A stretch of DNA of 64,000 nucleotides, from assembly GCA_963971225.1 (NCBI GenBank), contig OZ020267.1:34033989-34097988 (forward strand), in the 5' to 3' direction. The stretch's first letter is position 1; every line of letters starts with the position of its first letter. Of this stretch, positions 23,742 through 34,244 are shown one piece after another. The translations under genes and the position numbers were made by a program. The notes under the pieces are model-generated. The model was not told where the DNA came from. It was given only the letters and a program-made list of their open reading frames with translations, and ran no database searches. Source of the stretch: Melieria omissa. Lineage: Eukaryota; Arthropoda; Insecta; Diptera; Ulidiidae.

Positions 23742-24706
23742 TGAAGGTTCTCTATCCGAACTTGACGCTTTGCACATCCGGTTCAACACCAAAGCACATT
23801 TTAGCATATGCAATTTTTGGAATATTGAATGCAGCGTTTAGTGGATACAGCGTAATGTAGTATAAGTTTTTACAAATCAGATAAAAAGGATAATCATAGA
23901 CAATTACAAACTAGAATTTCTTTGAAACTAATAATGCAATATATAAAATATCCACTTAGATCAGTGACAAGAGCTACATCGTGGGTAATTGATCCTGTTG
24001 CACAGTGTAATCTAAGAATTACATAAAACTTCAAATTATTTCAAATAACTGACGATGGTTCTGCTGTACTTTTGTTATGAGTGGAATCCAAATTGAATTG
24101 AACTGGGTTTAATTTATTTTTATTTCATTTTATTTCATTTTATTTTGTTTGATTTGATTTGACTTGACTTGACTTATTTCATTTTATTTTATTTTTATTT
24201 TATTTTAATTTATTTGATTTGATTTGATTTGATTTGATTTGATTTGATTTGATTTGATTTGATTTGATTTGATTTGATTTGATTTGATTTGATTTGATTT
24301 GATTTGATTTGATTTGATGTGATTTGAGTTGACTTGACTTGACTTGATTTGAATTGAATTTAATTTAATTAAATTGATTTGAACTGAATTGAATTGAATT
24401 GAATTGAATTGAATTGAATTGAACTATGTCGTAGGTAACTGATCCTGTTGCACAGTGTAATCTAATAATTACAGAAAACTTAAAGTTATTGCAAATAACT
24501 GACGATGATTCTGCTCTGCTTTCGCTATGAGCAGAATAAAAATTTCAACTCGATTGAATTTAATTGAATTGAATATTAACTAAGTCCTCTTAGGAAGAGA
24601 TCTCGAGTTCTAAGGTTCTTTAAAAACTTCACCTTATGTTTTTCTTCCCACCGAAAAACAGATTTGAGTAAAACTATTAGTTTGTATTGTAACAATGAGA
24701 CACTCT
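23742..24706 (+). repeat. TTTGA pentanucleotide array flanked by a direct duplication
   Basis: From about 24133 to 24420 the DNA is TTTGA/ATTTG repeats (a long near-perfect run at 24210-24318) grading into TTTTA and TTGAA variants. Left (about 23975-24095) and right (about 24425-24540) flanks are copies of each other. Both contain AACTGATCCTGTTGCACAGTG-like wording, then ACTGACGATG and TTCTGCT. No gene is present. Confidence 0.85.
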
Positions 24707-25068
24707 GTTGCTGTGCTATGCATGAATGATTTTACGAGCATACATTTAGGCTTGCACTTTGAAGTAGGGCCGGCATGCTATATAATTCCGATATGGCAAG
24801 GATGGTTCGCGAATGGTAATGGAATGTGCAAGAACCATCGGCGCGATAAACCAAACAAGTATAAAAGGCAGCAGTGTGCAGCGCAGTGAGACGATTCTGA
24901 TTCGAGCAAGAAAATGGGAAACATGCAATAGTAGTAGTGCAAAGTAGTAACAAGTGTGGATTTGTAAATAAAGTGATGTTTGGTTTCTGACTGCGTTTTG
25001 CGCTGAATAACTAAAGTGGTTTTATTTCCAAGCACAATCCAAAACGAACTTAGAGAAGTCATTTTCGT
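24707..25068 (+). mobile_element. Putative solo LTR or very short transcription unit
   Basis: The segment has TATAAAAG at 24860-24867, an initiator-like CAGTGAGACG at 24884-24893, and AATAAA at 24966-24971 followed by a GT-rich stretch. That compact promoter plus poly(A) arrangement, with no protein frame between, is typical of retrotransposon LTRs. Bounds TGTTGCTG (24707) and CGTAACA (about 25068) are guesses from the TGTT...AACA habit of such LTRs. I found no matching target duplication and no internal retrotransposon sequence. A small non-coding gene is the alternative. Confidence 0.35.
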
Positions 25069-25530
25069 AACAATATGCTAAAATATATCTGCAAGTTAAA
25101 AATCACATTATAACAAATCATTTTTTGCGTTTGAGAAATTTACCCCAACATGTTTGTGAGTGTAACATTTCAGTTTTAGTAGTTGTTTGGTCTTTGGTTC
25201 GTAGATTGGCGAATTAATAACCAAAACGATATTATTGTGTTTTTTTTCTTGTTTTTTCAAAGCAGTTTGGAAAACGCACCGGAAACCAAATGCCCTCAAC
25301 ACAAAAAAGACCAACAATAATTGTCACAGATTCACAGAAACTTTTTCAGCTGAAAACATTCCACAAAAAACAAATTACTTAAAATGTTGAACACTACACT
25401 ACACACTACTACAATCAGCCAACTCCGTAATCCATTAAATTAAATAATGCTTTCATTGTCTTTGGTGTAATAGTGTCCAATATCAGTGAAATGATTGTCA
25501 AATAATTACAATTATAATTGCATCACACAT

Positions 25531-27217
25531 TCAGATTACAATGCCGCGCAGCACATCGCTCACGAAATTGTCCCACGCCTGCTGCAAGCTCTCAATGGTG
25601 ATTTGTCGCTCTCGTTCCGTGAGTTTTGCATAGCGAATTGAGTTCCAGACCAGGTTTTTTAGCGTCTTTAGGCCGGCGTGATTGGGCGCCATGCTCATGA
25701 TGGCATAGTAAAAGTCATAGCTGAGACCCTTGGCGCCCCAGAAGCCCGGATCGTCATTGCTGATCACCAGCGGCAGATTCTGCGACATGAAGAAGCCGCC
25801 CGGGTGGTTGCGCAGGTCCTGCACCAGGTGCAGCACCTGATTCGAGATGGGGTTCACCTCGATGGCTATGTCGCGCGTTTTGACCGCATTCCAGAGCACG
25901 GGATGCTTCATCAGCGCGTAGCCATGGCCAATGCGTGTGGTGTTGAGCAGTATGGCGTCCAGCAAATTGAAGTCGCTCGACGCGCCGTACCAGTCTGGAA
26001 AATATGCAAAAGTTTAGGCTTCCACTCAGTGCTGTATTGCTGCAACCAACTCACTTGTTTCGCCCGCATGAAAGAAGTAGTGCGCACTCTTGGGCAGATT
26101 GGTTAGCGCGTCGACAAAGGAGTGCAGCGGTTTGCCCTTATCCTCTTGGCCCACCAAATCGAAGCCAATAATGAAACTGGGATATGCTGCGCTGCAATTG
26201 AGTCATGTGAGAACGGCTGCTTGCTGCAACGCCAAGTACTTACTGAAGACTTTTGAATATCTGTAACTGCTCGTCCACCTGTTGGCTTTCCACATTGCGT
26301 TGCGTAGAGAAAATCGCCTTGATGCCCTGAAAGCCCGGATGCCGCCGACGAAACTCATCGACTACGCTCAACAGCTCCTTGACCGTGTGCTCCTTTGAGA
26401 ATGTGCGTCCGCTGTAGTCGTACAACTGTAAATCAAATATTACCCCAAATTACTAGAGTCCTTTAGCTGCACTTCAGCTACTCACCTCCTTGAAGTCCAT
26501 GCGTATTTCGCCGTAGAGTATGTTGTCCTCGTACATCTCCTCCAGCATGCGCCAGTGGTAAGCACGGTACGCCGGTATGTAACGCAGCACATCGTTGATC
26601 GTGCTGAACATGCGCTGGAACTTCTTCCACACCTCATTAATCGACGGATACTCATCTGCAAGCAAATGCAAATACAAAATTTTCGTCCACTCCGCAACGA
26701 CTGCCTCGCTTGCACTCACACTCCGGCACCGGCGTGTACAGGTTGATCAGCTTCTCAAAGCTGCGATCGTATGCGGCCGCGCTGAACGAGCGCCGCCGCT
26801 CGTCGCTGACGCGCACATATTGCGTCTGGCAGCCGTGCTCCAGCGGCAGGCGCCGAAATGTCAGAATGCTGACGTCGTTCTTGTTGGTGCAGCGCAACAG
26901 GCCCGGCATGTACGAAATGTTGCGCACCACCCAGTCCGACGACACGGTGGCCGAGTTGTGCGCATGCAGCACCGCACCCTTCGGCATTTGCTTAAGAAAC
27001 TGAAACACCTTGCTGCGTTCGATGAGGTCCTTGGCCTTGAAGAAATGCATACCAGCTGCATTCAGATCGGGATTGTGAAAGCCCCGCGACAGCTCATCCA
27101 GTTTCCAGTGCATGAAGAGGTCGTCCGCTTTGGTCTCCTTCTCGTTGAGATGTATGCGACCGCCGGTGGTCAGCAGATCCTCTGCCTGCATGACCGCCTT
27201 GCGAGCATCTTCGTATG
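25531..27217 (-). CDS. ADGF/ADA2-type secreted adenosine deaminase (5' exon not found)
   Basis: The family converts extracellular adenosine to inosine with a zinc cofactor and acts as a growth factor. Exons on the minus strand are 27217-26720, 26655-26486, 26425-26244, 26191-26055 and 25994-25531, all in frame, about 483 residues. Visible active-site elements are the H-x-H of [18 protein letters not shown] across the last intron, RIGHG, and [17 protein letters not shown], so the zinc ligands and catalytic Glu, His and Asp pair are present. The residue after H-x-H is Asn where human ADA2 has Asp. The N-terminal signal-peptide exon was not identified: the model opens at an acceptor (27218-27219) in the same phase as exon 2 of the divergent paralogue. 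That acceptor abuts an ATTT microsatellite. It lies about 7 kb from, and divergent to, the second ADGF gene. Which Drosophila Adgf it matches is not decided. Confidence 0.9.
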
Positions 27218-27220
27218 CTG

Positions 27221-27221
27221 T

Positions 27222-27286
<65 letters not shown>

Positions 27287-27289
27287 TTA
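27221..27289 (+). repeat. ATTT tetranucleotide microsatellite at the splice acceptor
   Basis: About 17 units of TTTA lie in the intron immediately upstream (minus-strand sense) of the first recognised exon of the ADGF gene. On the coding strand the DNA before the AG is AATA repeats, so no polypyrimidine tract precedes this acceptor. Confidence 0.95.
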
Positions 27290-27921
27290 AAAGGCAACGA
27301 GTTGAGAAATTTTATAAACTAAGTACATACTAAGGAAATTCGTTTGTGCTACATTGGCCAATTGTAGTATGCAAAGGAGTATTGGAATCGTCGGGGCTGA
27401 CATGACGCTCAATGGTTAGTGGGAGTCTACAAGTAACTCTCTGAGTTTCGATATCTGAAAGAAACGTATTGATGAAATTGATTACAATTGATAATTAAAT
27501 TAATTGCAAGTTGAAGCACTTTAACTATTCAATTTAAAAATCAAGTTACACTTATAAAACAAGAACTATGAATTACAAAAAATTCGATGTCGTCAGCTAA
27601 ACTAACTAAACTGAACTAAATTGAACGATCAAGTCGTTGTCATCATCTTAATGATGGCCCACGACCGCCAACTTCCACTCCAGGTGGAAATAAATAAATG
27701 TAAATCGGTCTTATATATAGTATGACTACTCTAAAGACCAACAAGTAGCAATTGTGACACAATTTGTATATGTTTCATTTGATCCTTCTAAGAACAACTT
27801 TTGAGGACTAAAGCGAGTAGTAATTTTTTTCGCAACTTCTTAGTCTTTGAACTCGAAGTGACGCTTCTTCCCCTCAATCTGGTTCTTCAATCACTTATTT
27901 ACACAATAAGAGTTTCCGGTA
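27290..27921. other. AT-rich intron or intergenic DNA upstream of the minus-strand ADGF
   Basis: This is probably part of a long first intron of the minus-strand ADGF gene. It contains short ACTAAACTAAACTGAAC runs near 27597-27625 and no coding. Confidence 0.3.
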
Positions 27922-29165
27922 CAGTAGACGCTCACAAATTCGAATCACTTTGTACAAGGGGTAGTTCGAATTTCCGGAATGTTTGAATTTCTGGATGTTT
28001 TTAATTAATTTCAAAAGTCCAAAAATATTGAAACAACTTGAATGTGATGCCAATCTTTTTTTTTTCTTTACATTAGATAATGTAAAAGTTGTATTCGCAT
28101 ACAAATCTCTTTTTATAAGTCACTTGAAAGTTGCCAATACACCTAATTCTGTTTTTACACGGTCTTTTTTTATAGGGTTTTGATTTAACACGGTTTGAAA
28201 ATAAAAAAATGTTTAATTTGTCGTGCTAAATGGAATAAAATCGTGTAAAAAAATTAAAAATTTTTTTTTAAATCGTGTTAAATAAAAACCGTGTAAAAAA
28301 ACACCGTGTAAAAACAAAATTAGGTGTATTTCAAAATGTCTCGGAATTCGGGGTTATCGGAAGAATTAATTGAAAAATTTTTTGGAATTGGTTAATTAAT
28401 TAATTATTAATTAGTTAAGTTAATTAGTTAGTTAGTTAATTAGTGTACAAGTAAGTTAGTTAAACAGTTAATTAGAATTGTAAAAAATTAGTTATATTTT
28501 TTGATTTTTTTGCTTTTTACTTGTTTTTTAAGGAATTATAATTGTGTTTCTTTCTTAATGAAGAAGCTGTGTATTATTCTTCACTTTATTTTCATTTTAA
28601 TTATTTTTTTAACTTCAGATACTCATTCCAATCTCAAAAATAAATGTAACTCAACACAAATTACTGAAAAATACAAAAGACATTTTTAAAATATATACGG
28701 TGCGAATCATTTACACAAAAATGTCTAAGTATAATTATAAAATTAAGTTGGAGTTAATACGATTTCTAATAGTTCCAAAAATCGGAGTTGAATACGACTT
28801 CGTCGATTCGACGAAGATTACCAACAACATATGTAAAATATGATTACCCTTCTAGGGTTAATATCCGTAAAACTTAACATGGAGCAGCTAAATTGTATTT
28901 TTACCTTCATAAACTTTTGTAAAAATATATCCGAATTTGACAAGCTATATCTCCTAATCAGGACAATTTTTCTATAAAAAAAATTTCCGATCCACCTTAA
29001 TCAAACAATTACCTTGAACATGATACTACTTTTGCCAAAATCCGCGATCCTTTCAAAATACTGTGCGCCAGTTCGAATTTTGGCGCATTCAATGCTGTAA
29101 AATATGAGGTTCAAATTTTTGGAAAATTTGAATTTGTGACAGTTCAAATTTGTGAGCGTCTACTG
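27922..29165. mobile_element. pogo-like DNA element, non-coding, with a nested MITE
   Basis: Termini are CAGTAGACGCTCACAAATT (27922) and its inverted form AATTTGTGAGCGTCTACTG ending at 29165, each bordered by TA. A further inverted pair is TCGAATTTCCGGAATG-like wording near the left and TTTGAATTTGTGACAG near the right. No transposase remains. The CAG terminus and TA target suggest pogo. A separate element lies inside at 28140-28326. Confidence 0.6.
28140..28326. mobile_element. CACCTAATT-ended palindromic MITE, copy 1
   Basis: The ends CACCTAATTCTGTTTTTACA and its inverted form lie within TA dinucleotides at 28138-28139 and 28327-28328. The interior repeats CGTGT(T/A)AAA words in both orientations. 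A second member, 449 bases long, is at 55600-56048 in an intron of the LRRC40-like gene. Confidence 0.7.
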
Positions 29166-29262
29166 TATATCGAAGTTGAAAATTCGTTCACTCTGACAAT
29201 TCTGCTATTTATAAAAAGTGATGTACGTTCCATCAGATTCTAATTTCACAAGATTCGCTTCC

Positions 29263-29785
29263 TTAACCCTGAACTTTACCCTGTGTCTCTATATTACTTT
29301 TTGATATTTAAATCATGAAACATTTGCCTAAGAAGTGTGCACACGACATTTGAAGTCGCCACGCCTCTTTGTTAGAGTTCTAAAGCTAGTTTACTTTTGA
29401 ACAATTTTAGCTCAAAACGGGTTAAATACATTTTGTATCAATATTTTTTAATTAAAGAAAAATTGTTTAATATTTATGGAAAAATACAAAATTATCATGT
29501 TTTGAATTTATTTAACCATTATTAAAGAAAAAGGGGTTTGATCAAACGCGCCCAATTCGTAGACTTCAATTAGAACACAAACTTTCCCTGATATCGCTAC
29601 AAGTTATTGGAAATTAGTTTTGGGGATAGCAGTAAAATTTTTGGAATATGTTTTGAATTCACTTCTTAAATTATTAATTTATTGGTGCCTACTTAAATTA
29701 AACCCATAAATCAATCGTAGATTTTGCTATAAGATGACAAATAGGTGAAGTTGCTTTCAGGCAACTTTGGGGTCGAAAGGGCTAG
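29263..29785 (-). mobile_element. TTAA element family 1, copy D (reverse orientation)
   Basis: It starts TTAACCCTGAACTTTACCC and ends GGGGTCGAAAGGGCTAG, the decayed counterpart of the family's left end. The interior holds GAAGTGTGCACACGACATTT, as in the other copies. There is no palindromic insert. Confidence 0.65.
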
Positions 29786-32300
29786 GAAATCGGTAATGCT
29801 TCTTGAAATAGTCTTTATTTTACAAGTAAAAACAGCAGTAAGCATTACTGGGTCACTTTTGTGTGTTAACTTTCACTTCTACGTAAACAATTAAAAAAAA
29901 ATTACTTGAAATTTACCTGAGAATCTTAATTTGCAATATTTTCAATATGTGAATCTGAAAATCTAAATTGTTTGAGTACATTAACTTTTATTAATACAAA
30001 GTCTACTATTGAATAGAGATTTCGCTCTTTCTTCTTTTTGGAATCCCAGCTCAGTTGAACAAACAAGTTGAGTCTTTACTGTGGCACATATGTATATGTA
30101 GAACTGTAACTGAACAACTAAACACAATTCGCATCTGCGGCAGAAGTCGCGTATGTTACTTCCGAACATTCTTCAACCACATTTGCCAACACCAAATGTC
30201 GTTAGCCGATTGTCAACACTGACAGCGTCTGTAAATATGTGCATTGCCATGATTTATGGTTAATCTATTAAAATAAAATTGCCTGCTTATAAGTTGTTAC
30301 TTTTTTGCAGAACAACAAAACTCGTAGAGTCCAACACATCAATCAAATCGTCTTTTGTTGAATCATTTGTGTGTACTTACAGGACAAACATTACACAATG
30401 CAAGCACTCAATTAAATGTAAATACGAGTAGTTATTATAAAAGTAAATCAATAATTCAAAAGTCACACTGAAGTAGACACAATTCACCAAACATCACATT
30501 GGACGCCGTGTGTGCAGCAACGTGTGTGAACATAATTTAACTACACGGAAAAGCCCTTTCACTTATTGATCGTGCAGACTGCGTTTCAGGCGTGATGAGC
30601 AACAAGCTCTCATCAACATGTTTACTGCACAAATCGAAACTTCACTTTTTGAAAAATCTTAAATTAAGGTATCATAACTTTTTATATTTATAACAACATA
30701 AAAAATTTATAATAAAAATTAACACAATTAAAACAAATTTAATAAAACCAATCTTCATATTTCAACGCATTTGCCAACTTTTTGTTTTATGGATTTAACC
30801 GATTTGAGCAATGAACGGCTCAGATATGCTCACGGCCAATATTTGCGCCGGCAGCCAGGCAACAGTGCGAGGGCGCCGAACGGCCGGTATGAATGAAGCT
30901 GGTGTTAATGAATGATGCACTTGCCAGCGGCTGTTCGGCGCTCAACAATAACAGCAACAATACCAGATACTCGTAAATAGTCGCGTATATGTGGATCAAC
31001 GCCCAACAACATCACACTTGTCCGCGTACCGAAATTACGCGCCGCGCTGTCAACGCCTCCCCGAACGTGTCACCGTAACGAGCCGAAATGTGTTGCTGCG
31101 GTGTTGATCGTGTTTGCGTCCAGCCTGCCAGCCGCCCAGCGTTGTCTATCGCTGCCGCTTCAATACTGACCAAGTTAATAGTGAAACACCTTTTGGCAAC
31201 TTGAATTCGTCGTCGACGCCGAGCGATTTCCATGAGCGCTGATTTTAATTTGCTTATTCAACTGTCCATGTTGGTGTGGGTGTCGACACTATGGTGTGTT
31301 GGTATTGGTGGGTATTGTTGATGTGCAGCGCCTCCGAAGAAAGGGAAGTGAGTGCGTATGAATCGGCAACTTCAAAATTATGCCACTTATACTCGTACCT
31401 CATGTCACCGCGTGTACCTTCTTGCCCTCACACACACACACACACTCAAAAACACACAAGCACACACAGTCTTCATGTATTTGCTTAAGCTCAATTATGC
31501 CTTCTGATTGCTGTCTTGCAATTTCAATACCACCAAAGAATGTGGCAGACATATCTAAGTACCCACCGAAATTTGTCAGTTTTTACTTTGGCTATTGTTT
31601 TTGTTGTTGGTGCACTTATTGCTGTTCAATTTCGGCACTTTTGTAATAATTCGAGTTTTTCGTTTACCTGACAGGTTATTGCCATTAGCAACATTTTCTT
31701 CTACCTCGTCTTCACTTGTTGCCAACTATTCATCAAAAATTGTTCGACACTCCCACTACCCGAAATATGTATTTAAAAATTTTGCCAAATTTCGGGCAAT
31801 TTGCGCGCGTTTTCGTTAGCTGTTTTGCATAATAATATTTATTAATCCGTTTTTACCCCTCCTCCCCCCTGTTACTCACGCTCGCTGTCACACCTTTTGG
31901 TGACGCCAACGGATACGGTTTGTTGACTTCTCTGATCACTGATCACTTTGTATGCCGTTTCGATAGTTTACAAACTAATTTGTTCTGTTAATGTGTGAGA
32001 CATTTTAATAGTTTTGTCGGTCGCATTTTGTGTGATTTGGTTGAAAATTGCATTTAAGTATTTTGTACTTGACGAAAATTCGCTGCTCTAATGTAATTTT
32101 TTCATTTAATGAGATTTTTCAAATTAATATGTGTGGAATTACAATTTTGTCGTTACGTATACATTTTATAATCGAGTTTGCATAATTACGTCTTTGCTCT
32201 TTAGTTTCTCGAAGCAAAAATTATTACCGTTAAAATTGTAACTAAAATTGTACATTGGTAAATTTAGCAAAGCAAATTTTAATTAACCACTAAGTAAGGT
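29786..32300. other. Region between the divergent ADGF genes; no gene seen
   Basis: The stretch includes a GC-richer patch at 30.8-31.25 kb and a CA tract at 31431-31445. It should contain the missing first exon or promoter of the minus-strand ADGF if that gene starts here. A candidate minus-strand ATG exon at 31648-31674 was rejected on phase. No other coding is supported. Confidence 0.35.
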
Positions 32301-33650
32301 GTAAGGGTTAAAGACACATTTACATATGTTTTGCTCTTTTTAACTATTTTGTTTCATATTGTATTTCAATTTCAACTCAACTTTTTAAGCCCAAAAACCA
32401 TCAAACCATACAAATGAGAAAATTATAAACTTTTCAATTTTCTCAAGACCTCTTTCTTAAAAAAGTGTGAAAGATGGTTTTAAACAAGCATAATCCCAAC
32501 AAAAACAAAGTCACAAGTATGGTTCAATTAATTATATCCTGAAAAAATTTATAATAAAACAAAAAACCAAATATCTCATTTTTGATACAAAGCTCGATCT
32601 ACGGTTAAGCCACTAAATTGTTGTTGTCTTTCTTTAAAAACAGTAAGTAATCAGTAAGCAGGTCTAAAAAACATCCAAAAAAAGCTGCAAAGCACAACGC
32701 AACACCGATTTGTCATTTGTATTTTTCGCAGTGTAGCAAATGCTGCAATAACATTCAAACCCTCAAACCATCAAATTGTATTTCAATTTCAAATGAACTC
32801 TTTAAGCCACCACATTTGTTGTTGTCTTTCTTCAAAAAACCATCAAAACACCACATTGTATTTCAATTTCAAACAAACTTTTTAACCCTTTGGAGCCCAA
32901 AGTTGCCTGAGAGCAACTTCACCTATTTGCCATCTTATAGCAAAAGCTACAATTAATTTATGGGTTTTATTTAAGTAGACACCAACAAATTAATACATAT
33001 TTTTAGAAGTGAGTTCAAAGCAAATTACAAAAACGTTACTGTTATCCCCAAAAATAATTTCCAATAATTTGCAGCGAAATCAGAGAAAGTTTGAGTTCTA
33101 ATTGAAGTCTACGAATTGGGCGCGTTTGATCAAAATCCTGTTTATTCAATAATGGTTAAATAAAATCAAAAAGTGAGAATTTTGTATTTTTCCATAAATA
33201 TTGAACAATTTTTCTGTAATTAAAAAATATTGATACAAAATTTATTTAACCCGTTTTAAGCTAAAATTGTTCAAAAGTAAACTAGCTCTAGAACTCTAAC
33301 AAAGAGGCGTGGCGACTTCAAATGTCGTGTGCACACTTCTTAGGCAAATGTTTCATGATTTAAATACCAAAAAGTAATATGGAGACAAAGGGTAAAAATC
33401 AGGGTCGAAAGGGTTAAGCCACATTTGTTGTTGTCTTTCTTTAAAAAACCATTAAACCATCAAATTGTATTTCAATTTCAAATAAACTCTTTAAGCCGCC
33501 ACATTTGTTTTTGTCTTTCTTAAAAAAATCATCAATAAGCTCTACTAAAAATCAGACAAAAAAAGCTGCAAAGCACCGATTTGTCATTTGTATTTTTCGC
33601 AGTGTAGCAAGTGCTGCAATAACATTTAAACTCCTCACTACGTCACAGCA
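32300..33650 (+). repeat. Imperfect tandem repeat block, split by a TTAA element
   Basis: Repeated phrases include ATTGTATTTCAATTTCAAAT, CTCTTTAAGCC and CACATTTGTTGTTGTCTTTC (near 32360, 32620, 32775, 32845, 33425, 33465, 33505). A longer segment with AAAAAGCTGCAAAGCAC and TTTGTCATTTGTATTTTTCG occurs twice, at about 32672-32765 and 33557-33640. The block lies just upstream of the second ADGF gene. Confidence 0.7.
32882..33417 (+). mobile_element. TTAA element family 1, copy C (complete, best ends)
   Basis: It runs 536 bases from TTAACCCTTTGGAGCC to GGGTCGAAAGGGTTAA. It is inserted at the TTTAAGCC point of the surrounding tandem unit: uninterrupted units read CTCTTTAAGCCACC, whereas here the left flank ends in TTTTTAA and the right flank resumes with GCCACATTTG. 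The TTAA target duplication is therefore directly readable. No coding. Confidence 0.8.
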
Positions 33651-34244
33651 CTGCATTGTTTACAAACAAACAATTGTACGCAACGACAACTGAAAGTGTC
33701 ACAACAACAATCGCACTACAATTCGTAGCACAACAACAAATTGCTCGAGTGAACTTGACAATTGAAAGTGATAACGCCGAAAGCACTGCCGCAGGTGGCT
33801 TCATGTCAGCCAGTCGCACTTCGCAGTGCGAGCCCCTTCGCAGTAGCCAGCGTTCTCCCCTCGGCACGAGCGACGAGGCGACAATACACGCAAATCACTG
33901 GCAATGAACTGACGTCGCAATGTTGTTGTGCGCTATGCTCTGGATAGCTGCAACAACAACAACAAAGGCACCGGCCATGCTTATCCATCAACGTGCAATC
34001 ACAGCGCACAAGTGCGAGCTGATTTTTCCATCGCCCGCAGATTTGGAGAGGGTTGGCTCCGAGCGCAGCGCACATATTTTTGCATATTTTTGCCGATTAG
34101 GTTCAGTTGCATTTGCGAAACGGTTCAGTGCGGTTAAGTCGAAAAGTCGAATAGTTTTTGCTAAGGAAAAATATCACTGCAAAAGTTGAATTTTATTGGG
34201 TGATCATCTTTTGCAGCAGCTGTGCTCGATTTAAACTCTGCGAA
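33651..34244 (+). promoter_or_regulatory. Probable 5' region of the second ADGF gene
   Basis: GC content rises and CAACAACAA words appear (33690-33745, 33950-33966), as in many fly leaders. An initiator-like TCAGT occurs at about 34104 and again near 34126. No TATA box is clear. Transcription start sites are not established. Confidence 0.35.

Noticed and set aside
26595..27290. 231-codon plus-strand frame ending in an Ile-Tyr-Leu-Phe repeat
   Set aside because: It is the antisense of the ADGF exon followed by translation of the ATTT microsatellite.
31646..31674. Minus-strand ATG with a hydrophobic start (MLLMAITCQ) before GTAAAC, as the missing ADGF first exon
   Set aside because: It ends in phase 0, whereas the acceptor at 27218 needs a phase-1 donor; it is also too short for a signal peptide.
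33643..33867. Minus-strand frame with MKPPAAVLSALSLS as a candidate signal peptide exon
   Set aside because: No good phase-1 donor follows, and it overlaps the leader of the plus-strand ADGF.
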